This document shows positions 42,987 through 52,786 of a stretch of DNA of 64,000 bases, in pieces. The position numbers were made by a program, and so were the translations under genes. Position 1 is the stretch's first letter; the number at the start of each line of letters is the position of its first letter. The DNA lies in NCBI GenBank assembly GCA_016887485.1, contig CP069394.1, forward strand, positions 1,116,001 to 1,180,000, given 5' to 3'. Under the pieces are notes generated by a model. That model ran no database searches. It saw nothing but the letters and a program-made list of their open reading frames with translations, and was not told the origin of the DNA. This stretch comes from Chloroflexota bacterium. Lineage in GTDB: Bacteria; Chloroflexota; Anaerolineae; Anaerolineales; Anaerolineaceae.

Positions 42987-44141
42987 CTACTTTTCGCGGT
43001 TTGCCAGCGCTTTCTTCATTCGCTCCAGGCCTTCTGTCAAAAGTGTCCGCGGGCAGCCAAAGTTCAATCTGACAAACCCTTCGCCCTTATCGCCAAAGTC
43101 CGTACCCTTGTTTAAGCCCACTTTGGCGTTTTCCAGGAAGAATTGCTGTGGTGAAACTGGTAAGTCTAATTCCCGGCAATCCAGCCAGGCCAGGAATGTC
43201 CCTTCAGGCTTCCAAATGGAGATGCCAGGCAGTTCCGAGCGGGCATAATCCACCAGGTAATCCCGATTGGCCTCAAGATAAACCAATAACTCATCCAGCC
43301 AGTCTTGACTATCTCGATAAGCAGCCAAAGCAGCCCGAGTACCTAAGATATTGGGATGTCCCAGCAGCATAGTCATCGAGTGCTGCAATTTATCCCGAAG
43401 CGCTTCACTTTGGGCCACATAGACTGAAGTGGAGAGCCCGGCGACATTGAAGGTCTTGCTTGGGGCAAAATAGGTGACCGTCTTGGCAGCAATCTCCGGT
43501 GAGAGGCTGGCAATCGGAATATGCTTCGCACCGCTGAAGACCAGATCAGCATGGATCTCATCCGAACAGATCAGAATGTCATGCGCCAGGCAGATCTCAG
43601 CCATTCGGGTCAATTCCTCCCGTGTAAAAACCCGCCCTACGGGGTTATGCGGGCTACAGAGGATAAACAATTTGACCCCAGAGGCAGCCTTGGCCTCAAA
43701 ATCCTCAAAATCAATCTCATATTTACCATCCGGCTGGCGAATCAGGGGATTGACCACCCGTTCACGGCCAGCCTGCTCCGGGGCCGCCAGGAATGGCGGG
43801 TAAACCGGGGTCTGGATCAACACCTTATCACCCGGCTCCGTCAGGCTGTAGATGGCATGGTTAAATCCGGTGACAACGCCTGAGATGAAATCAATTTCCT
43901 CCTGGGCCACCTTCCAGGCGTGCCGCTTGAGCAAATGGGCCTGAATGGCGTCCTTCAAATCCTCGGGCGGCCATCCGTAGCCAAAAACACCATGTTCAAT
44001 TCTGGTGCGCAGCGCCTCAATTACAGGCTCAGGTGAGCGGAAATCCATGTCGGCAACCCACATCGGCAGCACATCCTCATCAAACCAATTCCATTTGATG
44101 CACTCTGTGTTCCGGCGATCTATTACTCGATCAAAATCCAT
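42987..44141 (-). CDS. PatB/MalY-type PLP C-S lyase or aminotransferase
   Basis: 384 residues, AAGGAG ribosome site. Fold-type I aminotransferase with WVADMDFRSPEPVIEAL and FGYGWPP at the N-terminus (typical of PatB/MalY cystathionine beta-lyases), NPVGRVF, CSDEIHADLVF, and PLP Lys in FAPSKTFNVAGL. Likely cleaves cystathionine or cysteine conjugates to pyruvate, ammonia and a thiol. MalY in E. coli also modulates MalT, but no MalT is visible here, so a maltose link is not supported. Confidence 0.9.
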   Translation of the reverse strand: MDFDRVIDRRNTECIKWNWFDEDVLPMWVADMDFRSPEPVIEALRTRIEHGVFGYGWPPEDLKDAIQAHLLKRHAWKVAQEEIDFISGVVTGFNHAIYSLTEPGDKVLIQTPVYPPFLAAPEQAGRERVVNPLIRQPDGKYEIDFEDFEAKAASGVKLFILCSPHNPVGRVFTREELTRMAEICLAHDILICSDEIHADLVFSGAKHIPIASLSPEIAAKTVTYFAPSKTFNVAGLSTSVYVAQSEALRDKLQHSMTMLLGHPNILGTRAALAAYRDSQDWLDELLVYLEANRDYLVDYARSELPGISIWKPEGTFLAWLDCRELDLPVSPQQFFLENAKVGLNKGTDFGDKGEGFVRLNFGCPRTLLTEGLERMKKALANREK

Positions 44142-44260
44142 TCTTTCTCCTTTTTCTTAGCGCTCAAATTATAGTCCAAATCCCCCAAATCTCAGGGCAT
44201 CTCACCTCCGATAATCAAGAATGGTATACTCAAACGCAAGAAAGAATTGCGGAGTGATAA

Positions 44261-45154
44261 TTGAAAAACACCTTCAAGGGTCTGCTGCGACTGACCCATT
44301 TCAATGAATACGCCTGGTTTGTGGTCATCACCACCATTTTAGGCATCACCTCCGCCAAGGGCCAACTCACCTGGCAATTTGCGGCCGTCCTGGCTGCAAA
44401 TCTCCTGACTGTAGGTTTCGCCTTTATGGTCAATGATATTGAGAACGCCCCGGATGATGCCCTCTCACCTGCTGGTGTGAGCCAAAATCCAATCGCCTCA
44501 GGCTGGCTAACCCCCAAAGCTGCGCGTTTGGGCGCTTTCGCAGCTGCCCTCCTTGCAGGCCTGCTCTTTGCCCTTCTGGGATGGATTCCTTTGATAATTG
44601 GGCTGCTGAGCCTGCTCCTGGGTTACTTCTACTCTGCCAAAGCCTTCCAGTTGAAACGCATCGTTTTTGTCAATCTCATCGCACAATGCCTGATGCTGGC
44701 CGGCCTGCAATTCCTCACCGGGTATTTCAGTTTTCAGACGGTCCTCACCCGGCAATGGTACTGGCCGTTCATTTTCGTCCTGACCATCTCCATCTATGCT
44801 GAACTGCGATATGGCACATTTAAAATAAAGACAAACTCAGATCGGGCAGCGAATTCACCTGAAAGCAGAACCAGCCATGCCCTGATGCTGGCGGTATTGT
44901 TAATCGGGCTTTTTTCAGGCTTCGTCTCCTTTATCACCCTCAACTTGATTCCGTTCTGGGCCATCATGATCCTGCTCGTACTCACGGCGCTATTCCTCAT
45001 CCCACTGATCATCAAATCTCGGAATCGGGAGACCCGCTCAACCATTCAAAATTCACTCCTGAAGCCGGTGGAACGAGCCGCAGCTATTGCGTTATTATTA
45101 CAATACATCCTGCCCTGGTTGAACCAACTTGTGGACCTGGGTATATTCAAATAG
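44261..45154 (+). CDS. UbiA-family prenyltransferase-like membrane protein
   Basis: 297 residues from a TTG with GGAG six bases upstream. Eight or nine membrane helices. The first Asp-rich motif (usual N-D-x-x-D-x-x-x-D) is NDIENAPDDALSPAG and QNPIASG matches the downstream R-P-(L/I)-A-x-G, but the first motif is imperfect (Glu for Asp). The second motif reads YSAKAFQLKR and lacks the D-x-x-x-D part. It may act on a non-canonical prenyl acceptor or have lost activity. The next gene starts 24 nt downstream. Confidence 0.7.
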   Translation: MKNTFKGLLRLTHFNEYAWFVVITTILGITSAKGQLTWQFAAVLAANLLTVGFAFMVNDIENAPDDALSPAGVSQNPIASGWLTPKAARLGAFAAALLAGLLFALLGWIPLIIGLLSLLLGYFYSAKAFQLKRIVFVNLIAQCLMLAGLQFLTGYFSFQTVLTRQWYWPFIFVLTISIYAELRYGTFKIKTNSDRAANSPESRTSHALMLAVLLIGLFSGFVSFITLNLIPFWAIMILLVLTALFLIPLIIKSRNRETRSTIQNSLLKPVERAAAIALLLQYILPWLNQLVDLGIFK

Positions 45155-45178
45155 AAATCATCAATGCAAGGAAAAATT

Positions 45179-46078
45179 ATGAAGAACAACCCAACCCTCC
45201 CCCAGCTAAATTTAGCGGCGCCTACCCGCTGGCAAGATTACGAACTGCTCGATTCCGGAGAAGGGCTCGCCCTGGAACGTGTGGGTACTTACACTTTAAT
45301 CCGCTCTGAACCGCAAGCCATTTGGTCAAAAGCGCTGCCACAATCCGAATGGAAAAAAGCGGATGCTGAAATGATCACAACCGGGGGTGAAGCAGGCGGT
45401 TATTGGAATTTCCGTCACGAAATCAAACAGCCCTGGTGGATCGATTATCATGGGTTACAGGCTGAAATCCGGCTTGCCAAATCGCGCCATATCGGCGTAT
45501 TTCCGGAACAAGCCAGCCAATGGGACTGGATCGAAGATCAGATCCGAACCGCTGGCCGACCACTCAAAGTGATCAACCTCTTTGGTTATACCGGCATGGC
45601 TACCGCAGCCGCCGCCAGAGCAGGCGCAGAGGTGACCCACGTGGATGCTTCCAAACATGCCGTCTCCTGGGCCAGCCGCAACATCGAGCACTCCGGGTTG
45701 GCAAAGGCGCCCGTCCGCTGGCTGGTGGAGGATGCTCGCAAATACCTGCACCGGGAAGCTAAACGGCAATCCTATTATGACGGCATCATCCTCGACCCAC
45801 CCAAGTTTGGCCGCGGTCCAGATGGCAGGGTCTGGAGCTACTTTGAAGACATTGCCGATCTGCTCGATCTTTGCCGTAAAGTGCTCACCCGCCAGCCCCG
45901 CTTCATCTGCCTGACCTCCTATGCCATTCAGGCTTCCGCCCTGGTCCCCCATCAGGCGCTGGAAGAGATGATCAGCTCATTTAACGGTCACGTGACCAGC
46001 GGCGAGTTGGTCACCGTTGAAAAAAGCAAAGGGAGAATCCTTTCCCATTCCCTCTATTCCCGTTGGACATCCGATTAA
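45179..46078 (+). CDS. SAM-dependent methyltransferase, RlmI/RlmK-like (PF10672 type)
   Basis: 299 residues from the ATG at 45179 (AAGGAAAAA site). VINLFGYTGMATAAAARAGAEVTHVDASK is motif I to the acidic ribose-binding loop; ILDPPKFGRG is the D-P-P-K motif of 23S rRNA cytosine methyltransferases of the RlmI family. It lacks the N-terminal PUA domain. Probable role: rRNA or other nucleic-acid methylation. proC follows after 18 nt. Confidence 0.82.
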   Translation: MKNNPTLPQLNLAAPTRWQDYELLDSGEGLALERVGTYTLIRSEPQAIWSKALPQSEWKKADAEMITTGGEAGGYWNFRHEIKQPWWIDYHGLQAEIRLAKSRHIGVFPEQASQWDWIEDQIRTAGRPLKVINLFGYTGMATAAAARAGAEVTHVDASKHAVSWASRNIEHSGLAKAPVRWLVEDARKYLHREAKRQSYYDGIILDPPKFGRGPDGRVWSYFEDIADLLDLCRKVLTRQPRFICLTSYAIQASALVPHQALEEMISSFNGHVTSGELVTVEKSKGRILSHSLYSRWTSD

Positions 46079-46096
46079 GCAGACGAAGGAATTATT

Positions 46097-46939
46097 ATGA
46101 AAAGTGACAAGAAATTTGCCCTGATCGGCCCCGGTGTGATGGCGGAAGCAATTATTGAAGGGCTGATCCGTGAGAGCGTAATCCCTGCTGGCAAGATCAT
46201 CGCTGCAGGCCCACGCCAGGAACGCCTGGATGAACTGATGCAACGCTATAGCATCCAAACCAACCTCGACAACGCCAAAGCGACCAAAGAAGCCGATGTT
46301 GTGATTATCTGCGTCAAACCCCAGAAGCTAACCGAAGTGTTGACTGACCTTAAAAGTCAAATCCCCCTAAAGACTTTGGTGATCTCCATTGTGGCCGGCG
46401 CAACCTGTCAGCAACTAAAAGCCGGACTCGATCATGATTGCGTGGTCCGCTCCATGCCCAACACTCCTGCTCAGGTCGGCGAGGGAATGACCGTTTGGAC
46501 CCAAACCGAAGCTACTTCCGAAAACCAGCATGCGCTTGCCCAACAAATCCTCGCAGCCCTCGGGCATGAGATCTTTGTGGAAGAGGAGAGTTATATCGAC
46601 ATGGCGACTGCCGTCTCCGGAACCGGACCAGCCTATGTCTTCCTCTTTCTGGAAGCAATGATTGACGCCGGTGTTCACCTGGGACTCCCCCGCCGAATTG
46701 CGGAAGAAATGGTTGTGCAAACCATTCAGGGATCTATGTCCTATTACACCCAGAACCAATCTCACCCCGCCCGCCTGCGCAACCGGGTGACCTCACCCGG
46801 CGGCACTTCCGCCACAGCGCTCTACTATCTGGAGAAGATGGGTTTCCGCACAGCCATCTCCCGAGCCATTTGGGCTGCCTTTACCCGGTCGCAGGAACTC
46901 GGTAAAGGGCAAAAACACCAGGACCCTGAAAAAATCTAA
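46097..46939 (+). CDS. proC: Pyrroline-5-carboxylate reductase
   Basis: 280 residues, GAAGGAAT site. N-terminal Rossmann fold (KFALIGPGVMAEAIIEGL), substrate/NADP elements VRSMPNTPAQVGEGM, and the dimer domain with ATAVSGTGPAYVFLFLEAM and RLRNRVTSPGGTSATAL, both diagnostic. Last step of proline synthesis. Normal length. Confidence 0.96.
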   Translation: MKSDKKFALIGPGVMAEAIIEGLIRESVIPAGKIIAAGPRQERLDELMQRYSIQTNLDNAKATKEADVVIICVKPQKLTEVLTDLKSQIPLKTLVISIVAGATCQQLKAGLDHDCVVRSMPNTPAQVGEGMTVWTQTEATSENQHALAQQILAALGHEIFVEEESYIDMATAVSGTGPAYVFLFLEAMIDAGVHLGLPRRIAEEMVVQTIQGSMSYYTQNQSHPARLRNRVTSPGGTSATALYYLEKMGFRTAISRAIWAAFTRSQELGKGQKHQDPEKI

Positions 46940-46949
46940 GGTTGCAACT

Positions 46950-48671
46950 ATGCAAGAAAAAATATTTGACATTTCAGAAAAACTCGGTGAAGCATTAATC
47001 GCCAGTAGCCTCACAATAGCCACCGCAGAATCATGTACTGGCGGCCTTTTGGGACATCTGCTGACCAGTGTCTCAGGTTCCTCCGCCTACTATCTTGGTG
47101 GCGTGATCGCCTACAGCAATGCCGTCAAGGAAGCCTTCCTGGGAGTCCGGCATGAGACCCTGGTTAAATATGGCGCCGTGAGCGAACAAACCGCCAAGGA
47201 AATGGCAGCCGGGACCCGTGAGCGGATCGGCAGTGATATTGGCATCTCCACTACCGGGATCGCCGGACCAACCGGCGGCACACTGGAAAAACCTGTCGGT
47301 CTGGTCTATATCGGGATCAGCACTGCAGAAAAGACGTTTGCCATCAAATGTAATTTCAAGGGCAGCCGCGAAAATGTCAAAGAAGAAACAGCCCGTACAC
47401 TGTTGAAAAAAACATTGGAAATGGTACAGGAAAAGGCTGAGGAAGAAAGAAAGAAGAAAATCCTGATCCTAATGAGCGATGCCGGAATGGGCCACCGCTC
47501 TGCCTCAAATGCGCTTCGGGACACCTTCCAACTTATGTTTGGCGAAGATTGCGAAGTGGTCATAAATAATCCCCTTGACCATCCAAAAACTCCCAAAGCC
47601 TTACACAGAAGCCAGACGGATTATGATTCGATCATCAAACATCTGCCCGATCTCTATAAAGTAGGCTATCAAATTAGTGATAGCTCCCTTCCGGTGACTT
47701 TCATTGAAGGCGGCCTGATCGCTGCCCTCTACCTCCCCTTGCGGGATATCCTCCTTAAGAATCAACCTGATCTGGTCATATCAACCTTTCCCCTCTATCA
47801 AGCCCCTTTGGAAGCTGTGCTGGCGATGAACAACCAGCCCCGGAGCCCTCTCTTCACCACAATTACTGATCTGGTATCCGTACACCAGCTTTGGTTTGAT
47901 CGCAACATCACCCGTCTCGCTGTTCCCACGGAAGAGGTGAAGCAATTGGCCCTCAAAGCTGGTCTGAAAGAATCTCAAATCATCATGACAGGGATTCCTG
48001 TCAACCCCAGGATCAGCCAATTACAGCAAGCTGACCCAAATGAACTACGCCGAGAATTGGGTTGGGATGAGAATCTGACCCCCATTCTGGTGGTGGGCAG
48101 TCCCCGGATGTATAACCTCGGTGATCTGCTGCCAGCATTGGATCAATGCGAAGCCCCCTTCCAATTAGTGCTTGTGGCAGGTGGCAATGAAGACTTCCAT
48201 AATCAACTGCTGGAAACAGAATGGAAGCATCCAACCCATATTTACAATTTCGTCGATGATTTACCCAAAATGATGCGTGCTTCAGGGATGAATGTATGCA
48301 AGGCAGGCGGACTGATCGTAACCGAATCACTGGCATCCGGATTGCCCCTGCTGCTGGTGGATGCGCTGCCGGGTCAGGAAATTGGCAATATGGAATTTGT
48401 GGTTGCCCATGGAGCTGGCGAATATCATACTACCCCAGAAGACGTCCAGGACTGCATCACTCGCTGGTTTGCCAACCATGAAGAAGTCCTCAAACAGATT
48501 GCAGAAAATGCCAAGAAAATCGGCAAACCCGAAGCGGCGTTCAGAATTGTTGATGAAGCCTGGAAAATAATCCAAGAAGGGCCCATTGATACAACTATAA
48601 AGCCCCTGCAAGTTTACAGACGTAACCTGCAGGAGCTGTTGGACAGATTCAATATCAATTTATCTGATTAA
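46950..48671 (+). CDS. Fusion of CinA C-terminal (PncC) amidase and an MGDG-synthase/UgtP-type glycosyltransferase
   Basis: 573 residues in one frame. Residues 1-160 are a complete PncC/CinA-C domain: ATAESCTGG (catalytic Ser 28), GGVIAYSNAVK, STTGIAGPTGG. A charged linker (QEKAEEERKKK) leads at 170 into ILILMSDAGMGHRSAS, the start of the MGDG-synthase N-domain, followed by a GT28 C-domain with VVGSPRMYNLG, CKAGGLIVTESLASGLPLLLVD and GQEIGN. The first part would deamidate nicotinamide mononucleotide, the second make glycosyl-diacylglycerol. The two activities have no known common pathway. No stop or frameshift separates them. Confidence 0.88.
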   Translation: MQEKIFDISEKLGEALIASSLTIATAESCTGGLLGHLLTSVSGSSAYYLGGVIAYSNAVKEAFLGVRHETLVKYGAVSEQTAKEMAAGTRERIGSDIGISTTGIAGPTGGTLEKPVGLVYIGISTAEKTFAIKCNFKGSRENVKEETARTLLKKTLEMVQEKAEEERKKKILILMSDAGMGHRSASNALRDTFQLMFGEDCEVVINNPLDHPKTPKALHRSQTDYDSIIKHLPDLYKVGYQISDSSLPVTFIEGGLIAALYLPLRDILLKNQPDLVISTFPLYQAPLEAVLAMNNQPRSPLFTTITDLVSVHQLWFDRNITRLAVPTEEVKQLALKAGLKESQIIMTGIPVNPRISQLQQADPNELRRELGWDENLTPILVVGSPRMYNLGDLLPALDQCEAPFQLVLVAGGNEDFHNQLLETEWKHPTHIYNFVDDLPKMMRASGMNVCKAGGLIVTESLASGLPLLLVDALPGQEIGNMEFVVAHGAGEYHTTPEDVQDCITRWFANHEEVLKQIAENAKKIGKPEAAFRIVDEAWKIIQEGPIDTTIKPLQVYRRNLQELLDRFNINLSD

Positions 48672-48681
48672 TTGGTGCTGA

Positions 48682-49989
48682 TCAGGCTTCCTCGGCGATG
48701 GGTGTGACCAATACCCGGTCCACCCGGCGGCCGTCCATATCCACCACTTCAAACTCGTAATTATCATAGGTGAATTTCGCACCAGTCTTCGGGATTCGCC
48801 CCAGCTGGCTCATCACAAAACCGCTGAGGGTCTGATAGCCTGCACGATCCTCATCGACCATTTCGTGGATATTTAAAAGTTCCTTGAGTTCATCCACGAC
48901 GAGTAACCCATCGAATAACCAGGAGCCATCCTCACGCTGAACGGCCATGTAATCTCTGTCAGCGCCGTCCTCGGGGATTTCACCCACAATTGCTTCTAAA
49001 ATATCATAATCCGTCACCATGCCGGTGATGCCGCCAAATTCATCCACAACCATCGCGAGATGCACACCGCTAGTCTGGATGTTCTCCAGCGCTTTCAAGG
49101 CGGGCATATTCTCCGGAACGTAAATCGGTTCCAGAATGTAATCCCGCAGGTTAAAATCCGAATCGTTCATGTCATGCCCCAACAGGTCCCGGGTCTGGAT
49201 ATAGCCAAGGACATTATCCATATTGCCCTCAGCGACAGGCACCCGGGAGTGCGACACTTCCTTGATCTGCTGCCAGATTTCCTCTTTGGGGGCATTCACA
49301 TCAATCCAGGCCATTTCCATGCGGGGGGTCATCAATGCTTCCACCCGCCGGTCCCCCAGACGGAAGATACCTGAGAACATATCCCGCTCAGCATCCTCAA
49401 TCACACCAATCTCACGGCCTTCATCAATAAAGCCCTTGATCTCTTCCTCGGTGATGGATGGGCCCTTATCCGTGTTGATATGAAGGATTTTCAGGCCGAC
49501 GTTGGTCGAAATGCTAAGCAGTTTGGTGAGCGGCCGGAAGATCTTGGTCATCACAAATATGACCGGCGAGAGCCGAACGACAACGGCTTCTGGTTTACTC
49601 ACCGCCAGTCGCTTGGGGATCAGCTCGCCCATCACAATGGAGAAATAAGTGATCACCGTCACAACCAGGATCAGTGCGATCAACTCAGCTTGCGGCGCCA
49701 GGAAGGAGATATGCTCCAGCTGCCGCGCTAACGGATTAGCTAAAGTGGCACCACCAATACCGCCTGCCAGCGTGTCGATCAGCGTGATCATGATCTGAAC
49801 CGTGGACAGGTACTGCTGGTTAGGATCGGCTAATAATGTCAGTGTGCGTTTCGCACCCACACTGCCGGCTTCCACCCGCTGCTGCAGGCGTGTCTTCCGG
49901 GAAGCTACCATCGCGATCTCATACATTGCAAAAATCGCGTTGAAGAAAAAGAGGACAAAAATAAGAATGATATTGACGTAAATAGGCAT
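48682..49989 (-). CDS. HlyC/CorC-family (CNNM-CBS) membrane protein
   Basis: 435 residues from the ATG at 49989 (AAAGGAAAG site 12 nt away; the TTG upstream overlaps it). DUF21/CNNM membrane domain with four helices to about 185, tandem CBS domains about 200-330 (LMTPRMEMAWIDVN, VDEFGGITGMVTDYDILE), and the C-terminal CorC_HlyC transporter-associated domain (about 345-430). Family role: magnesium/cobalt export or sodium-coupled divalent transport, gated by nucleotide at the CBS pair. Confidence 0.92.
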   Translation of the reverse strand: MPIYVNIILIFVLFFFNAIFAMYEIAMVASRKTRLQQRVEAGSVGAKRTLTLLADPNQQYLSTVQIMITLIDTLAGGIGGATLANPLARQLEHISFLAPQAELIALILVVTVITYFSIVMGELIPKRLAVSKPEAVVVRLSPVIFVMTKIFRPLTKLLSISTNVGLKILHINTDKGPSITEEEIKGFIDEGREIGVIEDAERDMFSGIFRLGDRRVEALMTPRMEMAWIDVNAPKEEIWQQIKEVSHSRVPVAEGNMDNVLGYIQTRDLLGHDMNDSDFNLRDYILEPIYVPENMPALKALENIQTSGVHLAMVVDEFGGITGMVTDYDILEAIVGEIPEDGADRDYMAVQREDGSWLFDGLLVVDELKELLNIHEMVDEDRAGYQTLSGFVMSQLGRIPKTGAKFTYDNYEFEVVDMDGRRVDRVLVTPIAEEA

Positions 49990-50178
49990 TGATACTACGA
50001 CTTTCCTTTCAATCAACTGCTCTTATTTTACCGTTGATTTCATTGGGTCTGTTGTTTCGGGAGTATAAGGGCGGCGTCAGTTTCTTAACAAACTTCACCT
50101 GACAGGGAATTTCCAACGCATTTAGGAGCTGAAATAATGACTGTATAGGGGGAGGAACAGGGTCGTCAGAAGATGGCA

Positions 50179-50826
50179 TCATTGGGAAAGCTCTTTAACC
50201 ATCCAGCGATACCCCGCCCCAGCCACCTTCACCCGTCGGTTTGTTTCCAGGTACATCGCTGTGGTCTTGAAGCCAAAATCGTTATAAAGTTTTTTCGCCG
50301 TCTTGTTCTCAATGGCAACCCGAAGTGCCAGGCGACGCGATCCGGCTTCCTTCGCCTGCTTTTCAGCATATTTCAGGAGCTGATCGCCAATACCCCGCCC
50401 GCGATATTGTGGCCTGACGGCCAAATTACCGATGACATAATCCCCCCTTTTGGCATCCTTCATAAAGACCAGCGGCCAGGTGCGAACGATCATGGCCAGC
50501 CTTCCCCGGAACTTGTACTGCTTGAGGAGCAAGCGGTCAGTCACCCGGTCCAGCCTAGGCAGCCTTTTTGCTGAATAGGCCACTAAACCTCCCACAACGC
50601 GGCCCTGGACGACAGCTAAAGTCATTTCTTCGTAACTCAATAGGTGACCGGGAATAGTGAAAACCTTTTCCAGAATTGCCTTGGCACGGTCTTCGCTGCC
50701 CAAACCAATCGTAAAGGTGGCCACCTGTGGGAAGGTCGCATAAATCAGAGAGCTAGCGACTTTGGCATCCGCTTCTGTTGCCGGTCGAAAGCTGATCTCG
50801 TCGGGTTGAATAGGTTTTTTTGCCAT
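50179..50826 (-). CDS. GNAT-family N-acetyltransferase
   Basis: 215 residues. ISFRPATEADAKVAS opens the fold; NLAVRPQYRGRGIGDQLLKYAEKQAKEAGSRRL contains the acetyl-CoA R-G-x-G-x-G loop, and the fold closes with VAIENKTAKKLYNDFGF, typical of RimI-like enzymes. Substrate unknown. 20 nt downstream of the phosphatase gene, so probably co-transcribed. Confidence 0.85.
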   Translation of the reverse strand: MAKKPIQPDEISFRPATEADAKVASSLIYATFPQVATFTIGLGSEDRAKAILEKVFTIPGHLLSYEEMTLAVVQGRVVGGLVAYSAKRLPRLDRVTDRLLLKQYKFRGRLAMIVRTWPLVFMKDAKRGDYVIGNLAVRPQYRGRGIGDQLLKYAEKQAKEAGSRRLALRVAIENKTAKKLYNDFGFKTTAMYLETNRRVKVAGAGYRWMVKELSQ

Positions 50827-50846
50827 TTGAGCCTTACTTCGCGTGA

Positions 50847-51578
50847 TTATGTGATCAGATCATCTGGCAGATGATCAACTTTATTCTGATAGGCCAACAT
50901 CGCCCGGCCATCATCTCGGACATCAATCCGGCTGATGGCGGTGTTATTCATGTGAATCCAATAGGACTGCGAGGTGACCTCAAAGAATGCACCTATGATC
51001 CGGCTGAAAATGCCGCCATGCATTACAATGCCCACCCGGTGATTCGTGCCGGCATGTTCTTCAAGCAGTTTTTCCACAATTGACCGCGCCCTGACGCTAT
51101 ATTCCTCACGCGGTTCCTTGTCCTTGTTCCACCAACCTTCTTCCGGAAGATCTTCGGGGATGATTAGCTCAGGGAAATTGGTTTCAAAGTAGGAACGCCC
51201 CTTACCGGGCAATCCCATCCACAAAATTTCTTCGCCTTTTCGTTCGGCCAGGAACACGCCGCCGTTTTCATGCACTTCCGGCCAAGCCACCAGCGGCAGG
51301 CCGGTCTCCTGCGAAATGGGCAGTGCGGTTTGGATCGCCCTTGTCATCAGCGAGCAGTAGAGATGGGTCAGCCCAAAGCCTTTACGGTTTTGCAGGTCAT
51401 TACCACCCTCGGGCTCCGGCCGGTTTAAATATTTCGCCACCAACTCAGCCTGGCATTTTCCGATGTCAGTCAGTTTGGGATCTTCCACCCGTTGGAAGAG
51501 GTAATCCTTGCGATCCACCGTATCCATCGTAAGGTTATTTTGAGATTGTCCATGACGAATAAAATAAAATTGCAGCAA
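50847..51578 (-). CDS. Histidine phosphatase superfamily protein (phosphoglycerate-mutase-like)
   Basis: 243 residues from a TTG with AGGAG six bases upstream. FIRHGQSQNN carries the phospho-accepting His in R-H-G; LTDIGKCQAELVAKYL follows as usual, and MHGGIFSRIIGAF provides the second catalytic His. Its middle (about 60-150) is longer than in small phosphatases. Cytosolic phosphatase of unknown substrate. Confidence 0.85.
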   Translation of the reverse strand: MLQFYFIRHGQSQNNLTMDTVDRKDYLFQRVEDPKLTDIGKCQAELVAKYLNRPEPEGGNDLQNRKGFGLTHLYCSLMTRAIQTALPISQETGLPLVAWPEVHENGGVFLAERKGEEILWMGLPGKGRSYFETNFPELIIPEDLPEEGWWNKDKEPREEYSVRARSIVEKLLEEHAGTNHRVGIVMHGGIFSRIIGAFFEVTSQSYWIHMNNTAISRIDVRDDGRAMLAYQNKVDHLPDDLIT

Positions 51579-51587
51579 AATAAACTC

Positions 51588-52619
51588 CTATAAGTTATGG
51601 TTTTTCCGAACCGTCTCAATCAAAGGCGCAATCGTCCTGGATTGGTCCGGCCCCTTACCATAATGATCTGAATATTCATCCTCACCACACAGCGCGGCCA
51701 GAGAAGCCTGGAGGTTATCACTCAGGGCGAGGGCATCATAGCCTCCCTCCAGTGCAAGCACCATTTTGCCGCCTGTCAACCTGTCCGCCAAATCAACCAG
51801 CTTTTGTGTGATGTTGAAAAAGCCCTGGGTATTCATGGTGAGGCTTGTGAGCGGGTCCGAAAAATGAGCGTCATATCCGGCGGCAACGAACAGCATATCA
51901 GGCTGAAATGCTTCCAGCCAGGGGGTCACCACCTGATCAAAAAGCTGCTCAAAGACCTTTGTGCCGGAAAAAGCCGGGACGGGAAGGTTGATCAGCCGTC
52001 CAGGGGCATGGGGAGCAGCTTCAATTTCCCCTGTGCCCGGATAAAGCCCCTGTTCATGGATTGAGCAGTATCCCACTTGTTCAGTATTCCAAAAGATATC
52101 CTCAATGCCATTCCCATGATGGGCATCAAAGTCAAAGATCGCCACCTTGCCCACCCCGCTGATCACAGCGTCTGCCGCAGCGATCGCGAGGTTATTGAAC
52201 AAGCAAAACCCCATCGCCTGCTCCCGCGCAGCATGGTGGCCTGGCGGGCGCACGATGGCAAATCCCATACCACCATCCTCATTAATCACTTTGCGGCTGA
52301 CGGCCAAGGTCGCTCCTGCGGCACCAAGCGCCGCCTGAAAACTGGCAGGCGTCACATATGTTGGCGCATGCTCAATCTCGTGTGCACCAAACCGGCATTC
52401 TTCCTGCAAAGCCTCAAGCATGCGCTGGGTATGTCCCAGGACGAGGTCGCCCAGGGTCGCAGGTTGATAATTCAATTGTTGCATGCCTGGGAAGGATGAA
52501 TCCCTCAGCCAATCCTCAAAAACCCTGAAACGTTCAGGGGATTCGGGATGGCCGGGGTAAGAATGTTCCGGCGCTGCCTGATAAGTATAGAAGACTTGGT
52601 TTTGTTTTTCGTCCATCAT
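51588..52619 (-). CDS. Class II-type histone deacetylase family protein (AcuC/HDAC-like amidohydrolase)
   Basis: About 343 residues; the start is uncertain among ATGs at 52646, 52619 and 52616, none with a good ribosome site. GHPESPERF, RPPGHHA (catalytic His pair), DFDAHHGNGIEDIF (Zn Asp and His), SIHEQGLYPGTG, AAGYDAHFSDPL (second Zn Asp) and ALEGGYD mark an active deacetylase fold. Bacterial members act on polyamines, acetoin-related substrates or protein lysines. Gap to the histidine phosphatase gene is 9 nt. Confidence 0.88.
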   Translation of the reverse strand: MMDEKQNQVFYTYQAAPEHSYPGHPESPERFRVFEDWLRDSSFPGMQQLNYQPATLGDLVLGHTQRMLEALQEECRFGAHEIEHAPTYVTPASFQAALGAAGATLAVSRKVINEDGGMGFAIVRPPGHHAAREQAMGFCLFNNLAIAAADAVISGVGKVAIFDFDAHHGNGIEDIFWNTEQVGYCSIHEQGLYPGTGEIEAAPHAPGRLINLPVPAFSGTKVFEQLFDQVVTPWLEAFQPDMLFVAAGYDAHFSDPLTSLTMNTQGFFNITQKLVDLADRLTGGKMVLALEGGYDALALSDNLQASLAALCGEDEYSDHYGKGPDQSRTIAPLIETVRKNHNL

Positions 52620-52786
52620 TTCGTTGCAGTCAATAGTATACCGCATCTGGCCTGACCAGGTTGGGTCATCAGGACTATTGATAATCCCAAGAACACTTTA
52701 AATTGCCTATACGAAAGCCACTTCGCCGCTGAAAGTGGTATAATCCCTACGTTAATTTCATTATCCTGAACGAGATTGAACCAAAT

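Noticed and set aside
42987-44141. MalY-like lyase as a regulator of the maltodextrin operon
   Set aside because: MalY acts on MalT in enterics; the operon here has its own LacI-type regulator and lies 37 kb away.
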